The position numbers and the translations under genes are program-made. Shown here piece after piece: positions 35,195 through 44,178 of a stretch of DNA of 64,000 nucleotides. The notes beneath the pieces were generated by a model that was not told the origin of the DNA, ran no database searches, and was given only the letters and a program-made list of their open reading frames with translations. Location of the stretch: assembly GCA_036563505.1 (NCBI GenBank), contig DATCMH010000012.1, positions 184,843 to 248,842 of the forward strand, given 5' to 3'. Origin of the DNA: DATCMH01 sp036563505. GTDB lineage: Bacteria; Pseudomonadota; Alphaproteobacteria; Rhizobiales; Beijerinckiaceae. Every line of letters starts with the position of its first letter. The first letter of the stretch is position 1.

Positions 35195-35340
35195 TCCCGG
35201 CCTCCCTCCACTCAGGGGAGGGATACAGGGTGGGGTACGCGCCGAAGGCGCGATCACTCGGCGCTTGGACTTCAGAACGGATTGCCGCCTCACGGCGGCA
35301 TACCCCACCCCACCCTCCCCTGAGGGGAGGGAGAGTCGCC
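35195..35340. repeat. Facing CCTCCCCTGAGGGGAGGG repeats
   Basis: Two inverted copies of a CCTCC...CAGGGGAGGGA module (about 35207-35225 and 35310-35336), each next to a GGTGGGGTA/TACCCCACC segment. They form a ~130-bp palindrome. Just before it, at 35137-35166, is a fragment resembling one end of family A. Fills the gap between convergent genes. Confidence 0.65.
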
Positions 35341-35376
35341 ACGCTGGTTGGGCTACAACCCTCCCTTGGTGACCTC

Positions 35377-35811
35377 TCAGGCCCCCGTCTCGGCAGCCAT
35401 CCCCGCCGCTTCGATCCCGGCCACCGCCGCCATCTCGTCGTTGTCCGACGTGTCGCCGGAGATGCCGACAGCTCCTGCGATCTCGCCTTTGCGGTCGCGG
35501 ATCAGCACCCCGCCCGGCACCGGGACGAGGGAGCCGCCGACCGCGTGGGTGACGGCGGCGACGAAGTGGGGGCGCTCGGCCGCCATCTTGCCGATCGCCC
35601 GGGACGGCACCCCGAGCGCCAGGGCGCCGTAGGCCTTGCCCATGGCGATCTCGCCGCGTTTTAAGCTCGTCCCGTCCTCTGCCGCGAAGGCCTTGAGCGA
35701 CCCGCGGGCGTCGTAGACGGCCACCGCCAGGGGTTTGAGGTTCTTCTCGCGGGCGACTTTGAGCGCCGTCGCGAGGATTTTCTGGGCGGCGCGCTGCTTC
35801 AGCTCGGTCAT
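35377..35811 (-). CDS. GlcG/HbpS-family haem-binding-like protein
   Basis: 144 aa. The GlcG/HbpS pattern is seen: LPLAVAVYDARGSLKAF-type strand, KAYGALALGVPSR, VPGGVLIRDRKGEIAGAVGISGD and the final SDNDEMAAVAGIEA. No signal peptide, so cytosolic unless exported otherwise. In other bacteria members bind haem or help corrinoid use. It lies 24 bp downstream of the PuuD-type urate hydroxylase gene, which contains a c-type haem. Confidence 0.88.
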   Translation of the reverse strand: MTELKQRAAQKILATALKVAREKNLKPLAVAVYDARGSLKAFAAEDGTSLKRGEIAMGKAYGALALGVPSRAIGKMAAERPHFVAAVTHAVGGSLVPVPGGVLIRDRKGEIAGAVGISGDTSDNDEMAAVAGIEAAGMAAETGA

Positions 35812-35835
35812 GGTGCTTTCGTCTCTCCTATCGAG

Positions 35836-37059
35836 TCAGCGGGCCTGGTCCCGGGCGGCGAGCCAGGCGGCGACGGTGCGCCGCTCCTCCGGGGTCATCT
35901 CGGTGAGGTTGTTGGGCGGCATCGCGTGGGTCAGCACCGCCTGCATGCGGATCGCCTCGGCATGGCGGGCGATGGCCTCGGGCGTGTCGAGGTGGACGCC
36001 CTTCGGCGCCACGGCGATGCCGTCCCAAACCGGCTGGGGGGCGTGGCACATGGAGCAGCGCGACTGCACCGCCAGCACCGCCTCGTCGAAGGCGGCCGGC
36101 AGCGCCGCCGTGGCCTGCGGCGCGGCAAGCGACGCCGTGTCCTGCCCCGGCCGGCCGACGACGGAGAGCACCACCGCCCCCGCGAAGGCCGCCGCCGCGA
36201 CGCCCCACGTCCACCACGGCGTCGGGCGCCCGGAATGGCGCTCGTTGAAGAAGTGCCGCACGATCCCGCCCGCGACCACGATGCAGGCGACGACCGCCGG
36301 CGCCCAGCGCGACGACCAGGCGAGGGGCGCGTGGCTCGAGAGCATCAGGAAGAGGACGGGCAGGGTGAGATAGTTGTTGTGCAGGGAGCGCTGCTTGGCT
36401 TGTTTCCCGAGCGCCGGGTCCGGCGTCTCGCCCTTCAGGAGCGACGCCACCACCTTGCGCTGGTTCGGGATGATGATGAGGAACACGCTGGCTGCCATCC
36501 AGGTCGCGACCATGGCGCCGGTGTGCAGGAAGGCCGCGCGGCCGTTGAAGAGATACGTAAAGCCCCAGCTCGCCGCGACGATGAAGGCGAAGATGACGGC
36601 CGACAGCGCGACGTCGCTGCGCCCGAGCGGAGAGCGGCATAGCCCGTCATAGACGAACCAGCCGAGCACCAGTGCCCCGATCCCGATCGCCCCAGCCTGC
36701 CAGGCCTTGAGCGGCATCACCGCCGGATCGACGGTGTAGAGGTCGGCTTGCAGGTAATAGATCCAGACCAGCAGGAAGAAGCCGGAGATCCAGGTGGCAT
36801 AAGCCTCCCACTTGAACCAGGTGAGCTCCTTCGGCAGCTCGGGCGGCGCCACCAAGTATTTCTGCATGCGGTAGAAGCCGCCGCCATGCACCTGCCACGC
36901 CTCGCCGCCGACGCCCTGCGCCAAGCCCTCCCGCTTCTTCAGGGAGAGGTCGAGGTGGATGAAGTAGAAGGAGGAGCCGATCCAGGCGATGGCGGTGATG
37001 ACGTGCACCCAGCGCGCCAGGGCGCCGATCCACTCGGACAACAACGGGACGAAGGACAT
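35836..37059 (-). CDS. puuD: Membrane urate hydroxylase PuuD (Urate_ox_N domain with C-terminal cytochrome c)
   Basis: 407 aa. N-terminal ~290 residues have about eight TM helices with WVHVITAIAWIGSSFYFIHLD, GGGFYRMQKYLVAPPELP and LHNNYLTLPVLFLMLS, characteristic of the membrane urate oxidase family. The C-terminal ~100 residues form a periplasmic c-type cytochrome with CSMCH and a distal TEMTPEER/MPPNN Met region. The family oxidises urate to 5-hydroxyisourate and passes electrons to the respiratory chain rather than making H2O2. Later pathway enzymes lie at 40039-41932. Confidence 0.95.
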   Translation of the reverse strand: MSFVPLLSEWIGALARWVHVITAIAWIGSSFYFIHLDLSLKKREGLAQGVGGEAWQVHGGGFYRMQKYLVAPPELPKELTWFKWEAYATWISGFFLLVWIYYLQADLYTVDPAVMPLKAWQAGAIGIGALVLGWFVYDGLCRSPLGRSDVALSAVIFAFIVAASWGFTYLFNGRAAFLHTGAMVATWMAASVFLIIIPNQRKVVASLLKGETPDPALGKQAKQRSLHNNYLTLPVLFLMLSSHAPLAWSSRWAPAVVACIVVAGGIVRHFFNERHSGRPTPWWTWGVAAAAFAGAVVLSVVGRPGQDTASLAAPQATAALPAAFDEAVLAVQSRCSMCHAPQPVWDGIAVAPKGVHLDTPEAIARHAEAIRMQAVLTHAMPPNNLTEMTPEERRTVAAWLAARDQAR

Positions 37060-37271
37060 CGAGGGCGGATCGGGTGCTTGCGGGCGATCTTTGGGACGGG
37101 GCCGTCACGCTAGCGGGCTGCGCGCCTCGTGGGAAGGGCGGACCGGCTCGCGCCGACCGGAGCCGGGCCGGCGCGGGGATCGAAGGGCGCTCTCCACGCG
37201 TTGACGGCGGGCCTTCGCCTTCCCAGCTTCGCCGTGGCGCCTCTTCCCCGGCGCATCAACGAGCCCGAGTC

Positions 37272-38387
37272 ATGCAGGACCGCTTTACCCGCCTCGCCCT
37301 GATCCTCGCGCTCGTCCTGTTCGCGGCCTATGTCGGGGAGCCTTACGTCGAGCGCTTCTTCTACTCGGCGCAAGGGCCCCGCACGGTCGCGTCGCGAGGG
37401 GATCTTGCCGCGGCGGAGCGGACGAACATCGAGCTGTTCCAGCGCGTCTCGCCTTCCGTCGTGCACGTCTACGCCCAGGCCGGCCGGCGCAACCTCAACG
37501 AGGTGCAGGACGACGACGAGGGCACGGGCGGCGGCGGAGTCCAGACCGGGACCGGCTTCATCTGGGACGCAGCCGGTCACATCGTGACCAACAACCACGT
37601 CGTCCAGGGCGCCCAGCAGATGTCGATCCGCCTCTCGACGGGCGAGACGGTGACGGCCAGCGTGGTGGGCACGGCGCCGAACTACGATCTCGCCGTGCTG
37701 CGCCTCGGGCGCGCCCAGAACCCGCCGCCGCCCATCGCCATCGGCACCTCGTCCGACTTGAAGGTCGGCCAGTTCACCTTCGCCATCGGCAACCCGTTCG
37801 GCCTCGACCAGACGCTCACGACGGGGGTGATCAGCGCCCTGCAGCGCCGCCTGCCGACGAGCGAAGGCCGCGAGATCGCCGACGCGATCCAGACGGACGC
37901 CTCCATCAACCCGGGAAATTCGGGCGGCCCGCTCCTCGACTCGGCGGGGCGCCTCATCGGCGTCAACACGGCGATCTACTCGCCCTCGGGCGCCTCGGCC
38001 GGCATCGGCTTCGCGATCCCCGTCGACGTCGTGAACCGGGTCGTGCCGGAGCTCATCCGCACCGGCCGCCTGCCGAGCCCCGGCATCGGCATCATCGCGG
38101 CCCAGGAAGCCGCCGCCGCCCGGGTCGGCATCGAGGGCGTGGTGGTGCTGCGCACGCTCCCCAACTCGCCCGCGGCGCGGGCGGGACTGCAAGGGGTCGA
38201 TACCCGCACCGGCGAAATCGGCGACATCATCGTCGGCGTGAACGGCCGCGCCGTGCGGCGCCTCTCCGAACTCACCGCGGAGCTCGAGCGCGCCGGCATC
38301 GGACAGGCCGTCGAACTCGCGGTCGATCGCGGCGGGCGGGCGGTGACGGTTCGCGTGGACGTGGCGGATGTCGGCGCCCGGCGCTGA
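37272..38387 (+). CDS. Membrane-anchored HtrA/DegS-like serine protease
   Basis: 371 aa from ATG 37272. An N-terminal membrane anchor (LALILALVLFAAYVGEPYV) precedes the trypsin-like domain with TNNHVV, DLAVLRL and GNSGGPLLDS and one C-terminal PDZ domain. One PDZ and an uncleaved anchor make it DegS-like, in contrast to the two-PDZ enzyme at the left edge. In enterics DegS activates sigma-E by cutting an anti-sigma factor; no such partner is seen here. Divergent from puuD. Confidence 0.92.
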   Translation: MQDRFTRLALILALVLFAAYVGEPYVERFFYSAQGPRTVASRGDLAAAERTNIELFQRVSPSVVHVYAQAGRRNLNEVQDDDEGTGGGGVQTGTGFIWDAAGHIVTNNHVVQGAQQMSIRLSTGETVTASVVGTAPNYDLAVLRLGRAQNPPPPIAIGTSSDLKVGQFTFAIGNPFGLDQTLTTGVISALQRRLPTSEGREIADAIQTDASINPGNSGGPLLDSAGRLIGVNTAIYSPSGASAGIGFAIPVDVVNRVVPELIRTGRLPSPGIGIIAAQEAAAARVGIEGVVVLRTLPNSPAARAGLQGVDTRTGEIGDIIVGVNGRAVRRLSELTAELERAGIGQAVELAVDRGGRAVTVRVDVADVGARR

Positions 38388-38410
38388 GGCACGGCCTGTT
38401 CCGTTTGACC

Positions 38411-38512
38411 CTTGTCATGGCCGGGCTTGACCCGGCCATCTCGGTTCCCTGCACCCGAGCCTTCACGCCGAGGTTCGCGGGTCGAGCCCGCGAACGACAT
38501 GGATGATGTTCT
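38411..38512 (-). repeat. Family B palindromic repeat, copy B3 (inverted)
   Basis: Reverse-oriented copy of B1/B2, with ATGGCCGGGCTTGACCCGGCCAT first, then TTCGCGGGTCGAGCCCGCGAA. It extends to a GATGATGTT tail that matches the ACATC beginning of B2. Follows the protease stop. Confidence 0.8.
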
Positions 38513-38532
38513 GATCTTTTCGGGGCTGCCCC

Positions 38533-38660
38533 AGCACCCCTCATCCGCCCTCGCTTCGCGAGGGCACCTTCTCCCGCAGAGGGGAGAAGGTGGGCGCACC
38601 CAACCCTCTCCCCTCTGCGGGAGAGGGTGGCCGGCGAAGCCGGCCGGGAGAGGGGGCGCT
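38533..38660. repeat. Family C repeats upstream of the MFS gene
   Basis: Two joined modules: CCTCATCCGCC...CTTCTCCCGCAGAGGGGAGAAGG and CCCTCTCCCCTCTGCGGGAGAGGG with an AAGCCGGC inverted segment. With B3 they fill 38388-38787. The last ~120 bp before the next gene show no feature I can support. Confidence 0.65.
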
Positions 38661-38787
38661 GCGTCAGCAGCGCTCGGCCGCAAGGCCGATCGGCGGTAAG
38701 ACCGGCTTTATTCGGCACCACAGGAATCGGGTCGTTTCCTCTCGCCCCTGCGCGCTTCATCGGCGAGATCCGAACCGCGAGGTCCCC

Positions 38788-39993
38788 ATGTCCCGCTTCC
38801 CGACCCTTCTCGCCGCCGTGGGTTTGAGCCACGTGGCCGACCAGATGGCGCTCGCCGCCCTGCCGCTCTGCGCCGTGCTCGCCCTCGGCGCCGGACCCGG
38901 ACTGACGGGGGCGCTCGTCGCGGCGCAAGGCGCAGCCTGGCTCCTCGTCTCTCTGCCCGCGGGCGTCGTGGTCGATCGCGGCTCGAAGCGCCGCCTCATC
39001 GTCGGCGCGCAGGTCGCGGCGGCGCTCGCCTGCGCCCTCGCGGCGCTGGCGGCCTCGCAGGGTGCCGGACCGCTGCTCGGTTTCGCGAGCTTCGTCGGGA
39101 CCGGCGGGACCGTCGTCCTGGCGCTCGCGGCCCTCGCCCTCGTTCCGCATCTCGTTCCGGCTGGGGAGCTCCCCAAGGCCAATGCCCGCCTCGAACTCGC
39201 TCGCGCCGGCGCGGCGCTCGCGGCCCCCGTGCTCGCCGGCTTTCTCGCGGAGCGAGCGAACCCGGCGCTCGGCTTCGCCGTCGCGGCCCTCGCGGCCGCC
39301 CTGGCGGCCCTGGTGGCCGCACGGCTGCCGGAGGGGGTGGCGCAGGCGGCCCCGGCCCGCCCGCCCGTGACGCGAGCCATCCGCGAAGGCGCGGATTTCG
39401 CGCTGCGCCATCCGCTCCTGCGCGGCATCGTGCTCTGCGCCGTGTTCTGGAACTTCGCCTTCTTCGCCCTGCTCGCGGTCGCCGTGCCCTTCGCCCTCGA
39501 GCGGATCGGCCTCGACGCCGCCCGCACCGGTCTCATGCAGGGCGGCTACGGCGTCGGCCTGATCCTCGGGGCGCTCGTCGCGCCCGGCCTCCTCGCCCGG
39601 GTGGCGCCGCGCAGCATCCTCATCGCCGGTCCGGTGCTCTCGACGCTGGCCGCAGCCCTGCTCTGGACGGCACCCCGCGGCGGCGGGTTCGCGGCGGGAG
39701 CGGCGGCCTATTTCCTCATCGGCTTCGGCCCGATGCTCTGGCTCATCTGCCAGACGAGCATCCGCCAGCTCGTGACGCCCGCGGCCCTGCTCGGTCGGGT
39801 CGCGGCCCTGATCCAGGTGGCTATCTACGGCGTGCGGCCGCTCGGGGCGCTCGCCGGCGGGACGCTCGCGGCGGTCGCCGGTCTCGACGCTGCGGTGACT
39901 TTAGTGATCGTAGCCTTCGCCTTATCGGCCCTCGTGCCGCTCGTCTCGGCCCTCGGGCAGTTGCGGTCCATGCCGGCCGCCTCGCCCGCCTGA
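38788..39993 (+). CDS. MFS transporter
   Basis: 401 aa, about 12 hydrophobic helices rich in Ala, Leu and Gly. Features: VVVDRGSKRRLIVGAQ in the loop 2-3 (MFS motif A-like) and a central LPEGVAQAAPARPPVTRAIREGADF loop. Closest in type to MFS_3/enterobactin-exporter-like drug efflux members. The substrate cannot be inferred. It lies between urate hydroxylase and HIU hydrolase, 45 bp before uraH, so co-expression with purine catabolism is possible. Confidence 0.88.
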   Translation: MSRFPTLLAAVGLSHVADQMALAALPLCAVLALGAGPGLTGALVAAQGAAWLLVSLPAGVVVDRGSKRRLIVGAQVAAALACALAALAASQGAGPLLGFASFVGTGGTVVLALAALALVPHLVPAGELPKANARLELARAGAALAAPVLAGFLAERANPALGFAVAALAAALAALVAARLPEGVAQAAPARPPVTRAIREGADFALRHPLLRGIVLCAVFWNFAFFALLAVAVPFALERIGLDAARTGLMQGGYGVGLILGALVAPGLLARVAPRSILIAGPVLSTLAAALLWTAPRGGGFAAGAAAYFLIGFGPMLWLICQTSIRQLVTPAALLGRVAALIQVAIYGVRPLGALAGGTLAAVAGLDAAVTLVIVAFALSALVPLVSALGQLRSMPAASPA

Positions 39994-40038
39994 CGTTGAC
40001 CGGCGCAGGCGCGCCCGCCAAGACAGGGGGCTCCCGCC

Positions 40039-40410
40039 GTGAACCGGATGCCGCGCATGGGCCGCCTCTCGACTCACGTTCTCGACACCCATGCCGGCCG
40101 CCCCGCGGCCGGCGTCGCGCTCACCCTGTCCCGGATCGAGAACGGCGCGGCGCAGGTGCTGCGCGAGGCCGTCACCAACGCCGACGGGCGCACGGATGCG
40201 CCGCTCCTCACGGGCGACGACCTGCGGGCCGGCGCTTACGAAATTTTGTTCCAGGTCGGAGCCTACTTCGCGGCCCGGGGGATAGACCTTCCCGACCCGC
40301 CCTTCCTCGACGCCGTGCCGATCCGCTTCGCGCTGGCCGATCCGAACGGTCACTATCACGTGCCGCTCCTCGTCTCGCCCTGGAGCTACACGACCTATCG
40401 CGGAAGTTGA
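40039..40410 (+). CDS. uraH: 5-hydroxyisourate hydrolase
   Basis: 123 aa, transthyretin-related. Hydrolyses 5-hydroxyisourate, the product of urate oxidation, to OHCU. Seen: RLSTHVLDTHAGRPAAGV at the N-terminus with the catalytic His, VPIRFAL, YHVPLLVSPWSYTTYRGS ending in the diagnostic YRGS. Start GTG 40039 is used; internal ATGs at 40048 and 40057 are alternatives. The protein has no signal peptide. 79 bp before the next pathway gene. Confidence 0.96.
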   Translation: MNRMPRMGRLSTHVLDTHAGRPAAGVALTLSRIENGAAQVLREAVTNADGRTDAPLLTGDDLRAGAYEILFQVGAYFAARGIDLPDPPFLDAVPIRFALADPNGHYHVPLLVSPWSYTTYRGS

Positions 40411-40489
40411 GGCGGCGAACGACTTGACCCGCGGCGCGCCCGCGGCGAAGGCTCGAGCTTCGCAGTGATGAACTGAAGAAGCGCCCGCG

Positions 40490-41932
40490 ATGCCAGACAC
40501 TTCCTACCCGCGCGACCTCGTCGGCTACGGCCGGACGCCCCCGCATCCGCGCTGGCCCGGCGAGGCGCGGATCTGCGTCCAGTGCGTCGTCAACTACGAG
40601 GAGGGCGGCGAGAACGCGATCCTGCACGGCGACCGGGCCTCGGAAGCCTTTCTCTCCGAAATCGTCGGCGCTCAACCCTGGCCCGGCCAGCGGCACATGA
40701 GCATGGAGTCGATCTACGAATACGGCTCCCGCGCCGGGTTCTGGCGCCTGTGGCGGATGTTCACCGAACGATCCCTGCCCGTCACCGTTTTCGGCGTCGC
40801 CACCGCCCTGCAGCGTAACCCGCAAGCCGTCGCCGCCATGAAGGAGGCCGGCTGGGAGATCGCGAGCCACGGGCTCAAATGGATCGACTACCGCGATTTC
40901 TCCTCCGACGAGGAGCGGGCCCACCTCGCGGAGGCGCTTCGCATCCATGAGGCGGTGACGGGCGCGCGCCCGCTCGGCTGGTACACGGGACGCACCTCCG
41001 AGCACACGACGCGTCTCGTCATGGAGGAGGGCGGCTTCCTCTACTCGGCCGATTCTTACGCCGACGAACTGCCCTATTGGGTCGAAGGCGAGCGCGGCCC
41101 CTTCCTCGTCGTGCCCTACACCCTCGACGCCAACGACATGCGCTTCGCCACGCCCCAGGGCTTCAACGCGGGCGACCAGTTCTATGCCTACTTGAAGGAC
41201 TCGTTCGACACGCTCTACGCCGAAGGCGAGACGGCGCCGAAGATGATGTCGGTTGGCCTTCACTGCCGCCTCGTCGGGCGGCCCGGCCGCGCCGCGGCGC
41301 TCGCCCGCTTCCTCGATTACGTCGCCGAGCACGACGACGTTTGGATCGCACGACGGATCGACGTCGCCCGCCATTGGCTGCGCCATCACCGCCCGCTCGC
41401 GCTTCGTCCGAGCACCATGAACCGGGCCATGCTGGTTGAGCTCTACGGCGACGTGTTCGAGCACTCGCCCTGGATCATGTCGGGCGCCGCGGAGGCCGGA
41501 TTGACCCCGGCGCAGGACACAGCGGAGGGACTCCATGGCGCGCTCGTCCAAGTGCTGCGCGCCGCGCCGCGGGAGCGCAAGTTCGCCCTGATCACGGCCC
41601 ACCCCGACCTTGCGGGGCGCTTGAAGCTCGCCGATCTGACCGCCGACAGCCAAGCCGAGCAGTCCTCCGCTGGCCTCGACCGCCTGGCGCCGGACGAGCG
41701 CGACCAATTTCTCGCTCTCAACGACGCCTATAAGGCCCGCTTCGGTTTCCCGTTCATCATGGCCGTGAAGGGCCGCACGAAGGACGAGATCCTCGACGCC
41801 TTCGAGGAGCGGCTCGAGCACGACCCGGAGCAGGAATTCGAGACGGCGCTCGCCGAGATCGAGGTGATCGCCCTCCTTCGGCTCAAGGAGCGGCTGCCGT
41901 CCCTGGCCCAAGTGCCCTCGATAACCGCCTGA
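40490..41932 (+). CDS. Fusion: allantoinase PuuE plus OHCU decarboxylase UraD
   Basis: 480 aa. Residues 1 to ~300 are a PuuE-type allantoinase of the polysaccharide-deacetylase fold (YPRDLVGYGRTPPHPRWPG, NYEEGGEN, SHGLKWIDY). Residues ~303 to 480 are UraD (HPDLAGR, SQAEQSSAGL, LNDAYKARFGFPFIMAVKGR). The two activities are the decarboxylation of OHCU to S-allantoin and ring opening of allantoin to allantoate. Both sets of motifs look intact. The order is the reverse of the reactions. Confidence 0.94.
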   Translation: MPDTSYPRDLVGYGRTPPHPRWPGEARICVQCVVNYEEGGENAILHGDRASEAFLSEIVGAQPWPGQRHMSMESIYEYGSRAGFWRLWRMFTERSLPVTVFGVATALQRNPQAVAAMKEAGWEIASHGLKWIDYRDFSSDEERAHLAEALRIHEAVTGARPLGWYTGRTSEHTTRLVMEEGGFLYSADSYADELPYWVEGERGPFLVVPYTLDANDMRFATPQGFNAGDQFYAYLKDSFDTLYAEGETAPKMMSVGLHCRLVGRPGRAAALARFLDYVAEHDDVWIARRIDVARHWLRHHRPLALRPSTMNRAMLVELYGDVFEHSPWIMSGAAEAGLTPAQDTAEGLHGALVQVLRAAPRERKFALITAHPDLAGRLKLADLTADSQAEQSSAGLDRLAPDERDQFLALNDAYKARFGFPFIMAVKGRTKDEILDAFEERLEHDPEQEFETALAEIEVIALLRLKERLPSLAQVPSITA

Positions 41933-42034
41933 CGGCGCCCGTCGTTCTTGCCGGCTAGGTGCGACATGCTCTAGGCGACCCGCGCCGGCGCGCTATCTTG
42001 GCAGCCCAGCAGCGCGAACGGAGGCATGATCGCC

Positions 42035-42484
42035 ATGGGACTGTTCAAGTTCATCAAGGACGCGGGCCACAAGCTCTTCGGCACCGGCCAAGCCAAGGCG
42101 GCGACGGCCGACGACCTCAAGAAGGAGGTGACGAGCCACGGCTTCGACGCGGGCAAGCTCGGCATCGACGTGCAGGGCGACAAGGTCAAGCTTTCGGGCC
42201 AGGCGATGACCCAGGAGGAGGCGGAGAAGATCATCCTGTCGCTGGGCAACACGGTGGGCGTCGCCGAGGTCGATACGAGCGAGCTCACGGTGCAGAAGCC
42301 TGCCGCAGAGGCGCAGATGTACACCGTTCAGAAGGGCGACACCCTCTGGGCGATTGCCGAGAAGTTCTACGGCAAGGGCCAGGGCGCCAAGTACACCGAG
42401 ATCGTGAAGGCCAACACGCCTCCCGTGCGCGATCCCGACCTGATCCAGCCCGGCTGGACCCTTCGCATCCCGGCGAAGAGCTAA
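42035..42484 (+). CDS. kbp: Potassium-binding BON-LysM protein Kbp (YgaU)
   Basis: 149 aa, the same length as E. coli Kbp. Starts MGLFKFIKDAGHKLFG, then a BON domain (residues ~25-70, DVQGDKVKLSGQA) and a LysM domain (~98-147, YTVQKGDTLWAIAEKFYG, DPDLIQPGWTLRIP). ATG 42035 lies ten bases after GGAGG; an ATG at 42026 is only one base from it and is rejected. Family members bind K+ in the cytoplasm and support growth at high external K+. Confidence 0.92.
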   Translation: MGLFKFIKDAGHKLFGTGQAKAATADDLKKEVTSHGFDAGKLGIDVQGDKVKLSGQAMTQEEAEKIILSLGNTVGVAEVDTSELTVQKPAAEAQMYTVQKGDTLWAIAEKFYGKGQGAKYTEIVKANTPPVRDPDLIQPGWTLRIPAKS

Positions 42485-42489
42485 GGGCC

Positions 42490-42828
42490 GTGAGCGGGGG
42501 AGTGCCGAGGGCGGGCGTGGTCGATCTCGACCGCGAGGCGGTGAAGCAAGGCTTGGCCGACGACGCGATGATCCTCGTCGACGTGCGCGAGGATCACGAG
42601 TTCGCGGCGGGCCACATCCCCGGTTCGGTCTCCCATCCCCTCTCGCGCTTCGACCCCGCCGCTTTGCCGGCGGCGGAGGGCAAGCGGGTCGTGTTCTCCT
42701 GCGCGGCGGGCATCCGCTCGGTCCGGGCCATCGAACTCGCGCAAGGGGCGGGGCTCGCCATCGACGCGCATTACCGCGGCGGGTTCAAGGATTGGGCGAT
42801 GGCCGGCGAGCCGATCGCCTTCGATTGA
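42490..42828 (+). CDS. Rhodanese-like domain protein
   Basis: 112 aa from GTG 42490, five bases after the kbp stop. Single rhodanese domain: ILVDVREDHEFAAGHIPGSVSHPLSRF, the active-site Cys loop FSCAAGIRS and the C-terminal YRGGFKDWAMAGEP. Expected to transfer sulfane sulfur; acceptor unknown. Cytosolic. Probably co-transcribed with kbp. Confidence 0.9.
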   Translation: MSGGVPRAGVVDLDREAVKQGLADDAMILVDVREDHEFAAGHIPGSVSHPLSRFDPAALPAAEGKRVVFSCAAGIRSVRAIELAQGAGLAIDAHYRGGFKDWAMAGEPIAFD

Positions 42829-42917
42829 CGCGCCGTCACGCAGCTGTGACGGGAAATTGCTCAGCTGCGGCGCGCCGCTTGCTTAACCGCGTGGGAAGGC
42901 GCTTGCTGGACGTCGCG

Positions 42918-42943
42918 CGCGATGTGACATTTCGCACATCGCG
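42918..42943. promoter_or_regulatory. Perfect inverted repeat upstream of the RND efflux operon
   Basis: CGCGATGTG and CACATCGCG separated by 8 bp, centred about 61 bp before the efflux adaptor start. A candidate operator for a dimeric repressor (TetR or MarR-like) or a leader hairpin. No regulator gene is adjacent. A second, weaker repeat (GCAGCTG...CAGCTGC, 42840-42868) lies upstream. Confidence 0.55.
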
Positions 42944-42991
42944 AGCACGACGCGACGGCTAGCTGGCGCGGACTGCCCCGGGAAAGTGATT

Positions 42992-44128
42992 ATGGATCTG
43001 CTTCGAATTGCCTTCGCTTCACTTCTCCTCACGGCTCTCCCGATCGCCCAGGCGGCCGCGCAAGGCCCGCCGGGCGGGCCGCCCCCGCCGGTGACGGTGG
43101 CCAAGCCGATCGTCAAGGACATCGTGGAGTACGACGACTTCACGGGCCGGTTTGAGGCCGTGGATGCGGTCGAGGTGCGGGCCCGAGTGTCCGGCTACAT
43201 CGACTCCGTCAACTTCCGGGACGGCGGCCTCGTGAAGAGGGGCGACCCGCTGTTCACGATTGACCGGCGACCCTACAAGGCGGCCCTCGACCAAGCGGAA
43301 GCGGCCGTGGTGTCGGCGCAGGCGCGGGTGAACTTCGCCGAGGGCGACCTCGACCGCGCCGAATCCTTGCGCCGGACCGGCAACATCGCCGAGCAGCTTC
43401 TCGAGCAGCGGCGGCAGAACTACCTCACCGCCAAGGCCGATCTCGACCGCGCCAACGCGGCGGTGCGGGACGCGCGGCTGAACTACGAGTTCACCGAGAT
43501 TAAGGCGCCCATCGCCGGGCGGATCAGCCGCCGGCTCGTGTCCGAGGGCAACCTCGTCAACGCGAACCAGACTCTCCTCACGACGATCGTCACCCTCGAT
43601 CCGATCAACTTCTACTTCGACGTCGACGAGCGCTCCTTCCTCGCCTACCAGCGCACGCTGCAGATCGGCCGCGTGGCCGAGCGCACCAAGGACCAGCTGC
43701 CCATCCTCGTGGCGCTGACCGACGAGAGGGAGCCTAAGCGCAAGGGCGTCCTCGACTTCGTCGACAACCGCGTCGACCAGGCGACGGGCACCATGCGTGC
43801 CCGGGCCGCGGTGGAGAACAAGGACCTCTTCATCAGCCCGGGCCTCTTCGGCACCATCCGCATCCCGGGCTCCGTGGCATACCAGGGCGTGCTCGTGCCC
43901 GATGAGGCGGTGGCCACCGACCAGGACCGGCGCATCGTGTGGGTCGTGGCCGAGGACGGTACGGCAAACCCACGCGTGGTGCGGCCCGGCCCGCGCATCG
44001 ACGGCTACCGGCTCATCCGCGAGGGGCTGAAGGGCGATGAGACGATCGTCATCGGCGGCCTGCAGCGGGTGCGCCCCGGGGCCAAGGTGACGCCCGAGAT
44101 GAAGGACCTGCCCGCGACGCGCTCCTAA
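42992..44128 (+). CDS. RND efflux periplasmic adaptor (membrane fusion protein)
   Basis: 378 aa from ATG 42992 (GTG 42986 is in frame; GGGA spacing favours ATG). Signal peptide 1-23, then a Gly/Pro stretch, the barrel-sandwich hybrid (VEVRARVSGYIDSVNFRDGGLVKRGDPLFTID), a coiled-coil hairpin (residues ~100-170), ITYTEIKAPIAGRIS-type second half, and the beta-barrel domain. AcrA/MexA type. The N-terminal Cys lipobox is not seen. Couples the inner-membrane pump to an outer-membrane channel; no TolC-like gene is nearby. Confidence 0.94.
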   Translation: MDLLRIAFASLLLTALPIAQAAAQGPPGGPPPPVTVAKPIVKDIVEYDDFTGRFEAVDAVEVRARVSGYIDSVNFRDGGLVKRGDPLFTIDRRPYKAALDQAEAAVVSAQARVNFAEGDLDRAESLRRTGNIAEQLLEQRRQNYLTAKADLDRANAAVRDARLNYEFTEIKAPIAGRISRRLVSEGNLVNANQTLLTTIVTLDPINFYFDVDERSFLAYQRTLQIGRVAERTKDQLPILVALTDEREPKRKGVLDFVDNRVDQATGTMRARAAVENKDLFISPGLFGTIRIPGSVAYQGVLVPDEAVATDQDRRIVWVVAEDGTANPRVVRPGPRIDGYRLIREGLKGDETIVIGGLQRVRPGAKVTPEMKDLPATRS

Positions 44129-44178
44129 AGGTTTTCGGGCGCGCCGCTCCCTTTTCCTGCCGACAGAAAGTCGCGCCG

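Noticed and set aside
40420..40475. A fourth family B repeat between uraH and the PuuE-UraD gene
   Set aside because: Some similarity (GACTTGACCCGCGG...GAAGGCTCGAG) but too degenerate to call.
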